Assembly: GCF_900094835.1 (NCBI RefSeq)
Contig: NZ_FMAO01000012.1
Span: 1-57,636, forward strand
DNA length: 57,636 nt
Origin: Weissella bombi
GTDB taxonomy: Bacteria > Bacillota > Bacilli > Lactobacillales > Lactobacillaceae
Direction of reading: 5' to 3'
Shown: positions 24,484 through 32,982 of the stretch, piece after piece
Position numbering within the stretch: the stretch's first letter is position 1
Layout: each line of letters opens with the position of its first letter
Notes under the pieces: generated by a model
What the model saw: only the letters and a program-made list of their open reading frames with translations
Told to the model about the DNA's origin: nothing
The model's database searches: none
Made by a program: the position numbers and the translations under genes

Positions 24484-25152
24484 TTAATAATCTGTTTGTT
24501 GCCACTCTGCTTCAAATTGTGAAACAAAATCATGCATGATGCGGTCACGCTTAGCACCAATACGCTTTCCTTCATTCGTATTAAGGTAATCCTTAAGCAA
24601 AAATAATTTTTCATAAAAATGATTGATAATCGTGTTACCTTCACCTTTACGATAAGCTGCTTTAGTCGTTACCTGACGTGGTGGCATTGCCGGATCGTAT
24701 AATGCATCCCCATGAGCAACACCATATTGAATTGCACGTGCAATCGCAACTGCTCCAATAGCGTCTAAGCGATCTGCATCCTGTACGATTTTTCCAGCTA
24801 ATGATAAGGGCGCTGGATTTCCAAAACGTTGCTTACTCCATGACATATTATCAATAATATTGAAGATATCAGCTTGCTGTACGGCTGGCACTGCAATGTC
24901 AGTTAATACCTTTACCACTTGTGCCTTTGCCAAATCAGTATCTGCAAATAACTTATCATCATAAGTATCATGCAAGAGTGCCGCTGCCTGTGCCACAAAA
25001 GCGTCTGCCATTGGTTCTGTTTTTAAAATATGCTGTGTCGTAGTAAACACACGTTCAATATGCGCCATATCATGCCCAGTTTCGTCATCTTGTAAAACCC
25101 GTGTTGCAAAATTCTTGATTTGTGCAATTTTCGTTTCTTCTTCAACTGTCAT
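24484..25152 (-). CDS. HD-domain phosphohydrolase (YpgQ/YedJ type)
   Basis: A 222-residue HD-superfamily protein. Metal-binding residues are visible in GHDMAHIERVF (His near 27 and 31), the HD pair in AALLHDTYDD near 92, and a third Asp in IVQDADRLDAIGAVAIAR near 145. This pattern and length match the YpgQ/YedJ group of metal-dependent nucleotide pyrophosphohydrolases; the substrate is not certain. It lies 19 bases downstream of the M50-like gene, probably in one operon with it and ybaK. Confidence 0.88.
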   Translation of the reverse strand: MTVEEETKIAQIKNFATRVLQDDETGHDMAHIERVFTTTQHILKTEPMADAFVAQAAALLHDTYDDKLFADTDLAKAQVVKVLTDIAVPAVQQADIFNIIDNMSWSKQRFGNPAPLSLAGKIVQDADRLDAIGAVAIARAIQYGVAHGDALYDPAMPPRQVTTKAAYRKGEGNTIINHFYEKLFLLKDYLNTNEGKRIGAKRDRIMHDFVSQFEAEWQQTDY

Positions 25153-25171
25153 AACATCCCCCTCTGATTGA

Positions 25172-25885
25172 CTACACTAATATACGTGTAACAAGTGTAA
25201 TGACCAAACTAATGCCTAAATTAATTAACCAGACCATGGTCAGCCAAAGCCCAACGCCGTCCCAAATTAAAGCAGGGTCAGAAATTATCATTCCCACAAT
25301 CAAGCCAATGATAACTAAACATGCAAGATATAACATAATGCCTTGCCGTACGTTCTGCCAATCTGCAGAACTAATATTCATCCCCAAATTCAAATTTAGT
25401 ATCAAGCATAACCAAACTACAATTTGCCAGACTGGCACACCAATAAAAACACGCCATCCTAATGTTTGTATTTGAAACAATTGCGACCACAAAACTTGCG
25501 TAATAACGCCCGTTAACAAAGTAATGACTAACATCGGTGCTAAGCCAATAAAGAAATTGCCGAGACGCTGGTATAGGTTTGTTGACCGCCATGAGTGTTT
25601 TACATATCCCAATCGCTGCGCTTCATCTTGCTTAAAAGGATTTGTCAACAACACCACTTTATCAATATGGTGACCAAACAATACTGCCATGAGCGCATGT
25701 GCCAATTCATGCACAATAGTCCCCAACCAACTAAAAATAAACGGTGCGCGTTGACCAAATCGTGCCATTAAATGTTGTTGTGATTTCGTCGTTAACCATG
25801 AAATAGCATAACTAGCAACTATTGGTATTATTAAAAAAATCAGGATCATCCACATAATTGAATGACCTATCATTGTACCAATCAT
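25172..25885 (-). CDS. M50-like membrane metalloprotease-family protein
   Basis: A 237-residue integral membrane protein with about six hydrophobic segments. IVHELAHALMAVLFGHH near residue 60 is an HExxH zinc motif within a membrane helix, as in site-2-type (M50) peptidases. A second conserved metal ligand motif (usually NxxPxxxLDG) is not clear, although LNLGMNISSADW near 165 may take its place. It starts two bases after the ybaK stop. The substrate is unknown, and it could be a non-peptidase relative. Confidence 0.7.
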   Translation of the reverse strand: MIGTMIGHSIMWMILIFLIIPIVASYAISWLTTKSQQHLMARFGQRAPFIFSWLGTIVHELAHALMAVLFGHHIDKVVLLTNPFKQDEAQRLGYVKHSWRSTNLYQRLGNFFIGLAPMLVITLLTGVITQVLWSQLFQIQTLGWRVFIGVPVWQIVVWLCLILNLNLGMNISSADWQNVRQGIMLYLACLVIIGLIVGMIISDPALIWDGVGLWLTMVWLINLGISLVITLVTRILV

Positions 25886-25887
25886 GA

Positions 25888-26382
25888 TTATTCATCCGTA
25901 CGAATTTTAGCAAACTGACCGTGAACAAACTCTGCTAAAGCAACTGCATCAACACGAATTGAGCGACCTACTTCACCTGCGGAAATAGTGATTGTCCCTG
26001 CCTCTTTAGCGCTCTCATCAAAATAGATTGGGAACTTTTTCGTTTGCCAAATACCAACAGGATTATTCGCACCATGCACATATCCCGTTGTCTTTTGCAA
26101 ATTCTTTGTTGGAATCATATCAACTCGTTTATTACCAGAAACAGCTGCCAACTTTTTTTCATTTAAATGAGCATCAACAGGGACAATACCAATTACCGGG
26201 CCAGTAACATTACCTTCCAAAGCTAATGTCTTATAAATATCATGATCGGTTAGTCCATACGCATCCAATTCAGCCTGGTCGCGTTGCATACCACCAGAAA
26301 AAACAATCGTTTCATATGGAATGTCCGCTTTATCCAAAATTTGTTCTACTAAAATTTTTTTAATACGCGTTTTCTTTGCCAT
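25888..26382 (-). CDS. ybaK: YbaK/EbsC-family Cys-tRNA(Pro) deacylase
   Basis: A 164-residue single-domain YbaK protein with YKTLALEGNVTGPVIGIVPVD (the conserved Lys in KTL near residue 50), AAVSGNKRVDMIP and TGYVHGANNPVGI. YbaK hydrolyses Cys-tRNA(Pro) mischarged by prolyl-tRNA synthetase. It is the first gene of a likely three-gene operon with the M50-like and HD-domain genes; there is no obvious functional link among the three. Confidence 0.93.
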   Translation of the reverse strand: MAKKTRIKKILVEQILDKADIPYETIVFSGGMQRDQAELDAYGLTDHDIYKTLALEGNVTGPVIGIVPVDAHLNEKKLAAVSGNKRVDMIPTKNLQKTTGYVHGANNPVGIWQTKKFPIYFDESAKEAGTITISAGEVGRSIRVDAVALAEFVHGQFAKIRTDE

Positions 26383-26460
26383 TTCGCTTCTCCTTACTAT
26401 CTTATCTATTTTAATATACGCTATTGTGAAATATTAGCCAAATTTGTATCTCTGACATAC

Positions 26461-26500
26461 AAAAAGGATGCGACAACCAAAAATTGGCATGCCCCATCCT
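26461..26500 (-). terminator. Terminator of the glnQP operon
   Basis: Imperfect stem with AGGATG/CATCCT at the base and CCAA/TTGG near the loop, followed on the minus strand by TTTTTG. Confidence 0.65.
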
Positions 26501-26515
26501 GTAAATATTATTTTA

Positions 26516-27997
26516 TTAACCCATCGTCTTATCAGACTTACGTAATCTCTTTTCAAACAAATTCAACAAACGGCTAATACCAAATGTCAAAATAAAGTAA
26601 ATCACTGCGGTAATAATCAATGGAATAAACGGCTTAAATGAAGCACCTTGCACAACTGATGTTTGGAATGTTAATTCACCAACACCAATAACTGAGACAA
26701 CTGAACCTTCCTTAATAACCGTTACGAACTCATTACCCAAAGCTGGCAAGATATTCTTAATAGCTTGTGGTAACACCATGTAACGCATTGTCTGGCCCTT
26801 AGTAAATCCTAGTGAACGCGCTGCTTCAGTTTGTCCGGCCGGTACTGCTTGAATTCCTGAACGAATAATTTCAGCGACATAGGCAGCTGAGTTCAAGAAC
26901 ATTGCAATAGCACCAGCTAAGAAACTTGAAACATTTAATCCAATCGCTTGCGTACCAAAGTAAACAATAAATACTTGAATCAACAATGGTACACCACGAA
27001 CAGCTTCAATATAAGCTGAAGCTAACCATCTAAATACACGGACAGATGATAGTTTCATCAAAGCAAAGATGATTCCCAAAAGAATTCCAAAGAATACACC
27101 AATAATGGCTAGGCCAATTGTATAACCTGTTCCCTTAATGAAGTAAGGCGCATATTTATGGAAGAATGATTCTTTTTTATTCATTTGCTGGATAGCTTGA
27201 TCTTGCATCTTCTTTAATGGTGCACCAATAATGTGGTCGTCCAAAATCTTATCAACCTTTGCTTGTAGCACAGTTGCGTTCTTATTCATAACAACAGAAG
27301 AACCATTACTAATACCAGGCAACTTAGCTGGTGAAACAGCAAATTGATCACTTTGTTGTAAGTAACTCTTTGCTGTTGTACTTGCCACAACAACACCATC
27401 AACCTTCTTTTGTGTTAGTTGTGTTACTTCGTCAGTAATCTTCTTCAATGACACAACTTTCTTATCAGTGATTTCATGTGCTAAATCATCTTGCTTAGAA
27501 GAAACTTGTGCAGCCAATTTAGCTGAACGAATTTGCTTTAACGTTGCCCACTTGTTTTTATTTTGCTTTAACGTTAATACAACGTTTTTATCAATAAAGT
27601 ATGGCTTTGAAAAATTAACTTCTTCTGCTCTTTCAGGCGTTTCAGTCATTCCTGCAACAACCATATCAACTTTACCGGTTTTAACTGCTCCAAGCAACGC
27701 ATCAAAACTCATTTCTTGAATTTCGGTTTTAACACCTAATTGCTTACCAATCTCACGAGCGGCTGCAATATCAAACCCAACAATCTTATCTTTACCATTT
27801 TCAGTCGTATGGAATTCATATGGTGCATAATCAGCTGATGTTCCAACGACCAATTTACCAGATTTCTTAATCCGATCTAATGTTGGATCAGTCTGTGCTG
27901 CACTTACTGATGAAATACCCATAACGCCTAAGCCACTACTCATTACCAAGCCAACCGTCATGGCTAACACGGCTAGTTTTTTAACCCATTTTTTCAT
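26516..27997 (-). CDS. glnP: Glutamine-type ABC transporter, fused substrate-binding and permease protein
   Basis: A 493-residue fusion. It has an N-terminal signal or anchor segment (about 8-34), one extracellular amino-acid-binding domain (about 38-265, starting LDRIKKSGKLVVGTSADYAPYEF, with VGFDIAAAREIG), then a HisMQ-type permease domain (about 285-485) with the EAA-like loop AARSLGFTKGQTMRYMVLPQA. Such SBD-permease fusions are common in LAB and import glutamine, glutamate or related amino acids. Lactococcal GlnP has two binding domains; here there is one. The ATPase gene lies 16 bases upstream. Confidence 0.93.
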   Translation of the reverse strand: MKKWVKKLAVLAMTVGLVMSSGLGVMGISSVSAAQTDPTLDRIKKSGKLVVGTSADYAPYEFHTTENGKDKIVGFDIAAAREIGKQLGVKTEIQEMSFDALLGAVKTGKVDMVVAGMTETPERAEEVNFSKPYFIDKNVVLTLKQNKNKWATLKQIRSAKLAAQVSSKQDDLAHEITDKKVVSLKKITDEVTQLTQKKVDGVVVASTTAKSYLQQSDQFAVSPAKLPGISNGSSVVMNKNATVLQAKVDKILDDHIIGAPLKKMQDQAIQQMNKKESFFHKYAPYFIKGTGYTIGLAIIGVFFGILLGIIFALMKLSSVRVFRWLASAYIEAVRGVPLLIQVFIVYFGTQAIGLNVSSFLAGAIAMFLNSAAYVAEIIRSGIQAVPAGQTEAARSLGFTKGQTMRYMVLPQAIKNILPALGNEFVTVIKEGSVVSVIGVGELTFQTSVVQGASFKPFIPLIITAVIYFILTFGISRLLNLFEKRLRKSDKTMG

Positions 27998-28013
27998 AAA
28001 TAAAATGCTCCTC

Positions 28014-28745
28014 TTACAACATCTTTGCTAGGAAACTTTGCACACGTTCTGAACCAGAATTCTCAAAAAAGCTTGTTGGATTATCGTACGCCGTCATTTC
28101 ACCATCACTCATAAACCAAATTTTTGATGCTACTTCACGAGCAAAGCCCATTTCGTGAGTCACAACCAGCATTGTCATACCTTCTTGTGCTAACTCTCGC
28201 ATTGTCTTCAAAACTTCACCAACCATTTCAGGATCTAGTGCTGATGTTGGTTCATCAAACAACATAATCTTAGGATTCATGGCTAACGCACGCGCGATTG
28301 CCACACGTTGTTGTTGACCACCTGATAATGAAGCTGGATAAACATCAACCTTATCAGCAACCCCAACCTTTTCTAAGAACTTCTTAGCAGTTTTCGTTGC
28401 TTCAGCATCAGATATTCCCTTAACCTTGACCAATGCGATTTTAACGTTATCTAAAACAGTCATATTAGGAAACAAATTAAAACTTTGGAAAACCATCCCC
28501 AAATCCTGACGAATTTTATCAAGTTTTGCTTCATCAGCTTGCGTAATATCTTGTCCCTCAAAAATTACTGCACCTGATGTTGGATGTTCCAACATATTTA
28601 ACTCACGTAATAATGTTGACTTTCCTGTTCCTGAAGGACCTAAAATTGCGATTACATCGCCTTCTTCAACGCCAGCATTAATTGATTCTAATACTGTATT
28701 TTTGCCATACTCTTTGTGTAAATCTTTGATTTCTAAAATTGCCAT
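28014..28745 (-). CDS. glnQ: Amino-acid ABC transporter ATP-binding protein
   Basis: A 243-residue ABC ATPase of the polar amino acid family: Walker A GPSGTGKST near 38, Q-loop MVFQSFNLFPNMT, signature LSGGQQQRVAIARAL, Walker B IMLFDEPTSALDPE and switch VVTHEMGFAREVA. The frame extends to 28805, but MAILEIKDLHK at 28745 is the natural start and has GGGAG before it. It is the first gene of the operon with glnP. Confidence 0.95.
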   Translation of the reverse strand: MAILEIKDLHKEYGKNTVLESINAGVEEGDVIAILGPSGTGKSTLLRELNMLEHPTSGAVIFEGQDITQADEAKLDKIRQDLGMVFQSFNLFPNMTVLDNVKIALVKVKGISDAEATKTAKKFLEKVGVADKVDVYPASLSGGQQQRVAIARALAMNPKIMLFDEPTSALDPEMVGEVLKTMRELAQEGMTMLVVTHEMGFAREVASKIWFMSDGEMTAYDNPTSFFENSGSERVQSFLAKML

Positions 28746-29051
28746 ATTTTGACTCCCATCCATTGCTAACCAATAAATACTAACAATAACTGAAATTATA
28801 TACAATAAATAGGGCTTTAATTGTTTAAATTCATATTTTTATTCATTAAAAATGAATATATACATGCTTTTTAATTACCCAAACACCCACTGCCTAACTA
28901 CCATTCGTTATCGATGTATAAATATTAGCATCTAACGATAATTTATGCAATAAAAATTCAAAAAATAGCTTAATTTAGTTTTAATTATGCAAAAATCACT
29001 GAATATATACATTACCAATGTCATATTCAGTGCTTTTATTCATTAATTTAA
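28746..29051. promoter_or_regulatory. Intergenic region with the glnQP promoter
   Basis: AT-rich and without a gene. A minus-strand TATAAT (complement of 28795-28800) is a good -10 for glnQ; the -35 is weak. An imperfect stem (CGTTATCGATG with CATCTAACGATAA, near 28907-28942) could fold in an upstream transcript. The far end holds the terminator of the small-protein pair. No known riboswitch was recognised. Confidence 0.5.
28990..29042 (-). terminator. Terminator of the DUF2922 gene
   Basis: CACTGAATAT pairs with ATATTCAGTG around a 26-base, partly paired loop and is followed on the minus strand by ATTTTTG. Confidence 0.75.
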
Positions 29052-29315
29052 TTATGCTGCCTTTTGTGTAAGATCAAAAATAGTTTTCTTATTAGTAACT
29101 GCTAGTTGTGCCATATAAGGTGTTCCTAATGTCATTGGTTCACCTTTGGCATTCATCAAGAATCCCAAACTAGTAAGCTTCAACATCGCTTGATAGACGG
29201 TATCACGAGTTAATGTAGCATCAGGATTCTTTAACTTTAACACCGTTACCTTACCTGGGGTTGTCCCATTGCCATCTTGCTTAGCCATAAATGATAATTC
29301 CAATACTTGATCCAT
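29052..29315 (-). CDS. Small DUF2922-family protein
   Basis: An 87-residue protein without signal peptide or membrane helix. It resembles DUF2922 (LELSFMAKQDGN...VTVLKLKNPDATLT near the N-terminus, then a helix with VYQAMLKLTSLGF). The frame extends upstream to 29360, overlapping the previous gene, but AAGGAGG just before the ATG at 29315 decides the start. It pairs with the neighbouring DUF1659-like gene, an association I recall from other Firmicutes. Function unknown. Confidence 0.72.
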   Translation of the reverse strand: MDQVLELSFMAKQDGNGTTPGKVTVLKLKNPDATLTRDTVYQAMLKLTSLGFLMNAKGEPMTLGTPYMAQLAVTNKKTIFDLTQKAA

Positions 29316-29328
29316 AGTCGCTTCCTCC

Positions 29329-29562
29329 TTATTCACCAGCTTTTGTGGGTACCAAAGCATGTTCTTTCGTATCTACGGTAATAATCTTCTCAATCGTATC
29401 TTCAGCACCAAGTTGACGCATAATTTGTGCTAATTCAGACAACTCCATCACTGTCGTGCCCTTTTTGACATAGAATTGACGGTTCACAACAAAATTTCCG
29501 CCTGCTTTACCAATAATTTTTACCTTAATCGCGTCTACTTGAGTTGGCTTATTTTCTAACAT
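29329..29562 (-). CDS. Small DUF1659-like protein
   Basis: A 77-residue protein resembling the DUF1659 group (GGNFVVNRQFYVKKGTTVMELSELAQIM, then EKIITVDTKEHALVP). The frame opens at 29622, but AAGGAGA precedes the ATG at 29562, so the longer reading is unlikely. It is followed after 13 bases by the DUF2922 gene and probably co-transcribed. Function unknown; the family call is moderate. Confidence 0.65.
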   Translation of the reverse strand: MLENKPTQVDAIKVKIIGKAGGNFVVNRQFYVKKGTTVMELSELAQIMRQLGAEDTIEKIITVDTKEHALVPTKAGE

Positions 29563-29664
29563 ATCTATTCTCCTTCGTTTGTATCGAATGGCCATTCGCA
29601 TTATCAGCTTATTTGCTGACACTTATACTAACGATTTGAACTAAGTAAAATGTCACATTTTTTA

Positions 29665-29708
29665 TAAAAAAATGACATTGGAACAAAAGATGATGTCCCA
29701 ATGTCATT
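29665..29708 (-). terminator. Terminator of the aldo/keto reductase gene
   Basis: AAATGACATTGGGACA pairs with TGTTCCAATGTCATTT, followed by a T run on the minus strand. It forms the distal end of repeat copy C. Confidence 0.85.
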
Positions 29709-29786
29709 TCGTTAAAACCGTATTAATTATCAGCACGCAAGGTTTACAGCATAAACACGCTCCAAAAGTCTGAAGCCTCATTTATT
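29665..29786 (-). repeat. Dispersed structured intergenic repeat, copy C
   Basis: Read on the minus strand this matches copy A (13942-14008) at roughly 80-85% over about 69 bases, including the identical GAGGCTTCAGACTTTTGGA, then GTTTATGCT and TAATTAATAC, and it too ends in a terminator hairpin. It begins at the stop codon of the aldo/keto reductase gene. Confidence 0.7.
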
Positions 29787-30633
29787 AATGATGTGGATAT
29801 TGACCACCACGTTCATAGACTTGTTCAGGTTCTTGACTGATTCGTGTAAAATTATTTAATTGATCAATGGCGATAATTTCATCAATAGTTAATGAAAAAT
29901 CATAAATATCACCGTTTTCGATGACACGTTGCGGATGGACAGACTTTGGAATAATACTGGTCCCATTTGCCAAGTGCCAACGCAAAACAACTTGTGCTGG
30001 TGATTTATGATACTTCTTAGCAATTTCAACAATGACGGGTTCTTCTAACACTGAACCACGGCCAAGCGGTGCCCAAGCCTGCGTCACAATATTATTTTCA
30101 CGCAAAAAATCACGCAATTCAGGTTGTACTAAATGGGGATGGTTCTCAATTTGATTAACTACAGGCATCTCATTAGCTTGCGTAGCTAGATACTGTAAGT
30201 GAATCATACCAAAGTTTGATGTTCCCAAAGACTTAACTAGTCCTTCTGCTTGCAACCGTTCAAATGCGCGCCATGTATCGAAAAATTGCTCATGCAATGG
30301 CCAATGAACCATCAATAGATCTACGTAATCCATCTGCAAATCCTTTAATGATTGTTCAACTGATGCAAGGGTTGCATCATAACCTTGGTTACTCTCCGCA
30401 ACTTTAGTTGTGACAAAATAATCCTCTCGAGAAACACCTAGTTCTTGCAAAGCATTACCAACTTCTGCTTCATTTTGATACATTTGTGCCGTATCAAACA
30501 AACGATATCCCGTGTCCCATGCTGTTTTAACCACTTCAGTTAAGTTATCTTGATCTGTTACTTTATATAAACCTAGCCCTTGTTGCGGCATCTGATAACC
30601 ATCTGCTAATTGAAGTTTTGTCGTTATATCCAT
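29785..30633 (-). CDS. Aldo/keto reductase
   Basis: A 282-residue AKR-fold oxidoreductase. Catalytic tetrad regions are visible: DTAQMYQNEAEVG with Asp and Tyr, TTKVAESNQGYD with Lys, and LLMVHWPLHEQF with His. Near the C-terminus IIPKSVHPQRVIENGDIYDF binds the NADPH phosphate. It is close to 2,5-diketogluconate reductase-like enzymes, which reduce assorted carbonyls; the substrate is not predictable. The frame extends as a GTG-initiated reading to 30663, but conserved sequence starts at 30633. The ribosome site AGGGGA is a little distant (about 14 bases). It lies between araA and the small-protein pair. Confidence 0.9.
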   Translation of the reverse strand: MDITTKLQLADGYQMPQQGLGLYKVTDQDNLTEVVKTAWDTGYRLFDTAQMYQNEAEVGNALQELGVSREDYFVTTKVAESNQGYDATLASVEQSLKDLQMDYVDLLMVHWPLHEQFFDTWRAFERLQAEGLVKSLGTSNFGMIHLQYLATQANEMPVVNQIENHPHLVQPELRDFLRENNIVTQAWAPLGRGSVLEEPVIVEIAKKYHKSPAQVVLRWHLANGTSIIPKSVHPQRVIENGDIYDFSLTIDEIIAIDQLNNFTRISQEPEQVYERGGQYPHH

Positions 30634-30711
30634 TGTGTTACTTGTTCCCCTTTTACATGACACTTTTAATTTATCTATATTTATACCTAGTATATATCAT
30701 ACCAGACAACG

Positions 30712-30760
30712 TAAAAAGTCAGTAACAATATGTATTTTAGCAACACATCATTACTGACTA
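30712..30760 (-). terminator. Terminator of the araBDA operon
   Basis: ATAGTCAGTAA and TTACTGACTTT form the stem, with a TTTTT run on the minus strand, about 55 bases after the araA stop. Confidence 0.75.
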
Positions 30761-30814
30761 TTTATATGAGAGATTTTATATTTTTATGTGAGATTCTATA
30801 GTTTTGTGTGTAAT

Positions 30815-32239
30815 TTACTTAATATCAACGTATGTTAGACCAAACATCTTTGCCAAGTCGCTCAATTGTTCTGAATCAATGTCAAATGATAGAACAGTGT
30901 GGTGACCACCACCAAGTGTTAACCAACCAACTGATCCATCACGCAAACCTTGCTTTGGTGTCCATAGTTGCTTTGCAACTGGCAATGATGGCATCTCTGC
31001 TTCAGGCTTGTTACCACGAACATCATATGACATCAACTTAAATTCGTCACCGTAATCAGCTAGAGTTGCATCAACTGCATCCCCTTCCATACCGCTGAAT
31101 ACCAAACGTGCAGGATCAGCCTTGTCTCCGATATCCAATGGGTGAACTTCAACACGTGGCTTGTCTGAAGCAATTGTAGGATCTACTTCAAGCATGTGTG
31201 ATCCCAAGATAGCTTCGTGACCCTTACGCAAATCAAGCGTGTAATCTTCCATGAAGACAGTGTGCTTGTTGTGTGACATGATCTTCATCAAACGGTCCAA
31301 GGCAGCTGTCTTCCAGTCACCTTCACCAGCAAATCCATAACCTTCAGCCATCAACATTTGTGATGCCAAACCTGGTAATTGTTCTAGACCATACAAGTCT
31401 TCAAAGTTATCAGTGAAAGCTGTGTAACCATGTTCATCCATGAAGTGCTTCAAACCAAAGTACTCACGGATTTGGTACTTTACACTGTGCTCAAACTTCT
31501 CAGGTGTGTTGTCACCAACAACGAAGTCATAAACATCTTGTAGCTCTTCATACTTAGCGTCGATGTCCTCTTCACTAACGTTATTAACAGCTTCAACCAA
31601 GTCGCCCATTGCCCAGTAGTCAACACGCCATCCAAACTTGATTTGTGCTTCAATCTTATCACCATCAGTTACGGCAACGTTACGCATCTTATCAGCGAAT
31701 GCAGCAACCTTGATCTTGAATGATTCGTTGTATGCAACAGCAACGTCCATCCACTTACCAATTTGTGTTTGTACTTCTTCATCAGCCCAGTGACCATAAA
31801 TAATCTTGTTATTTAGTTGCAAACGAGCATTGATAAATGCGTATTCACGATCACCGTGAGCAGATTGGTTAGCATTCATGTAATCAAAATCAATTGTTTC
31901 GTATGGCAATTCCTCTAGGTATTGCGTAGCGAAGTGTAGCAAAGGCTTTTGTAGCAATTGTGTTCCACGAATCCAGTTCTTTGCTGGAGAGAATGTGTGC
32001 ATCCAAGTAATGACTCCGGCAACAGAATCATCATAGTTAGCTTCCTTCATAGCACTAGCAATATTTTCTGAAGTTGTTGCAACCAACTTGAATTCTACCG
32101 GGTATGGTAGCTTTCCTGATTCGTTCAACTTATCAACGATATCCTTTGCGTCTGCTTCAACCTTATCTAATACTTCTGGACCATATAGGAATTGTGATCC
32201 TGTGATAAACCAAAACTTGTAATTCTCTGTGTTAAACAT
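30815..32239 (-). CDS. araA: L-arabinose isomerase
   Basis: A 474-residue enzyme of normal AraA length. Visible: [14 protein letters not shown] at the N-terminus, [15 protein letters not shown] near 98, [20 protein letters not shown] near 300 with catalytic Glu, [26 protein letters not shown] near 329 and [12 protein letters not shown] near 444 with metal-binding His. It converts L-arabinose to L-ribulose in the cytosol, using Mn2+. It is the last gene of araBDA, following araD by 35 bases. Confidence 0.97.
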   Translation of the reverse strand: MFNTENYKFWFITGSQFLYGPEVLDKVEADAKDIVDKLNESGKLPYPVEFKLVATTSENIASAMKEANYDDSVAGVITWMHTFSPAKNWIRGTQLLQKPLLHFATQYLEELPYETIDFDYMNANQSAHGDREYAFINARLQLNNKIIYGHWADEEVQTQIGKWMDVAVAYNESFKIKVAAFADKMRNVAVTDGDKIEAQIKFGWRVDYWAMGDLVEAVNNVSEEDIDAKYEELQDVYDFVVGDNTPEKFEHSVKYQIREYFGLKHFMDEHGYTAFTDNFEDLYGLEQLPGLASQMLMAEGYGFAGEGDWKTAALDRLMKIMSHNKHTVFMEDYTLDLRKGHEAILGSHMLEVDPTIASDKPRVEVHPLDIGDKADPARLVFSGMEGDAVDATLADYGDEFKLMSYDVRGNKPEAEMPSLPVAKQLWTPKQGLRDGSVGWLTLGGGHHTVLSFDIDSEQLSDLAKMFGLTYVDIK

Positions 32240-32274
32240 GTTCTATTTCCCCCTGAAATATATCGTAACAACAA

Positions 32275-32979
32275 CTAGTCTTTAGACTTCTGACCATAAT
32301 AAGCATTAGCCCCGTGCTTACGCAAATAATGCTTATCCAACAACGCTTGTGAAACATGAATGCTATGTGGGTTTAACATAATCGTATGGTAAGCCATCTT
32401 TGCAGATTCTTCCAAAACAACTGCGTTATATACTGCCTTATCAGCAGATGGTCCCCACGTAAATGGTCCATGATCTTGTGCCAATACAGCTGGCACAGCC
32501 ATTGGATCAATACCACGCTTCTTAAACGTTTCAACAATAACATTACCAGTCTCAAGCTCATACTCGCCTTGGATTTCTTCATCAGTCATCTGACGAGCGA
32601 CTGGTACATCACCGTAAAATGTATCGGCGTGAGTAGTACCAGCAGCTGGCAAATCAATGCCGGCCTGTGCGAATGAAACTGCCCATGGTGAGTGCGTGTG
32701 CACAATACCACCGACCTCTGGAAATGCTTTATACAAGACACGGTGTGTTTCCGTGTCACTTGATGGGTTAAGATCACCTTCGACAACCTTACCATCAAGA
32801 TCAACAACGACCATGTCTTCTGGCTTTAATTCGTCATATGGTACCCCTGAAGGCTTAATAACGAACAAGCCACTTTCACGATCAATTTCTGAAACGTTTC
32901 CCCAAGTAAACTTAATTAAATCATGCTTGGGCAAAGCCATGTTAGCATCATAAACACGTTGCTTAACATCTTCTAACAT
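32275..32979 (-). CDS. araD: L-ribulose-5-phosphate 4-epimerase
   Basis: A 234-residue class II aldolase-family epimerase. It has [21 protein letters not shown] near 25, [15 protein letters not shown] with zinc-binding His near 97, [11 protein letters not shown] near 115 and [11 protein letters not shown] near 167. It makes D-xylulose 5-phosphate, the phosphoketolase substrate. It starts three bases after the araB stop. Confidence 0.97.
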   Translation of the reverse strand: MLEDVKQRVYDANMALPKHDLIKFTWGNVSEIDRESGLFVIKPSGVPYDELKPEDMVVVDLDGKVVEGDLNPSSDTETHRVLYKAFPEVGGIVHTHSPWAVSFAQAGIDLPAAGTTHADTFYGDVPVARQMTDEEIQGEYELETGNVIVETFKKRGIDPMAVPAVLAQDHGPFTWGPSADKAVYNAVVLEESAKMAYHTIMLNPHSIHVSQALLDKHYLRKHGANAYYGQKSKD

Positions 32980-32982
32980 TAA

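Noticed and set aside
28746-28805. N-terminal extension of GlnQ
   Set aside because: The extension would precede the conserved start MAILEIKDLHK, which has its own ribosome site, and it overlaps the probable promoter.
28806-28989. A possible riboswitch or T-box upstream of glnQP
   Set aside because: Only one weak imperfect stem is visible and no T-box or known riboswitch core motif could be found.
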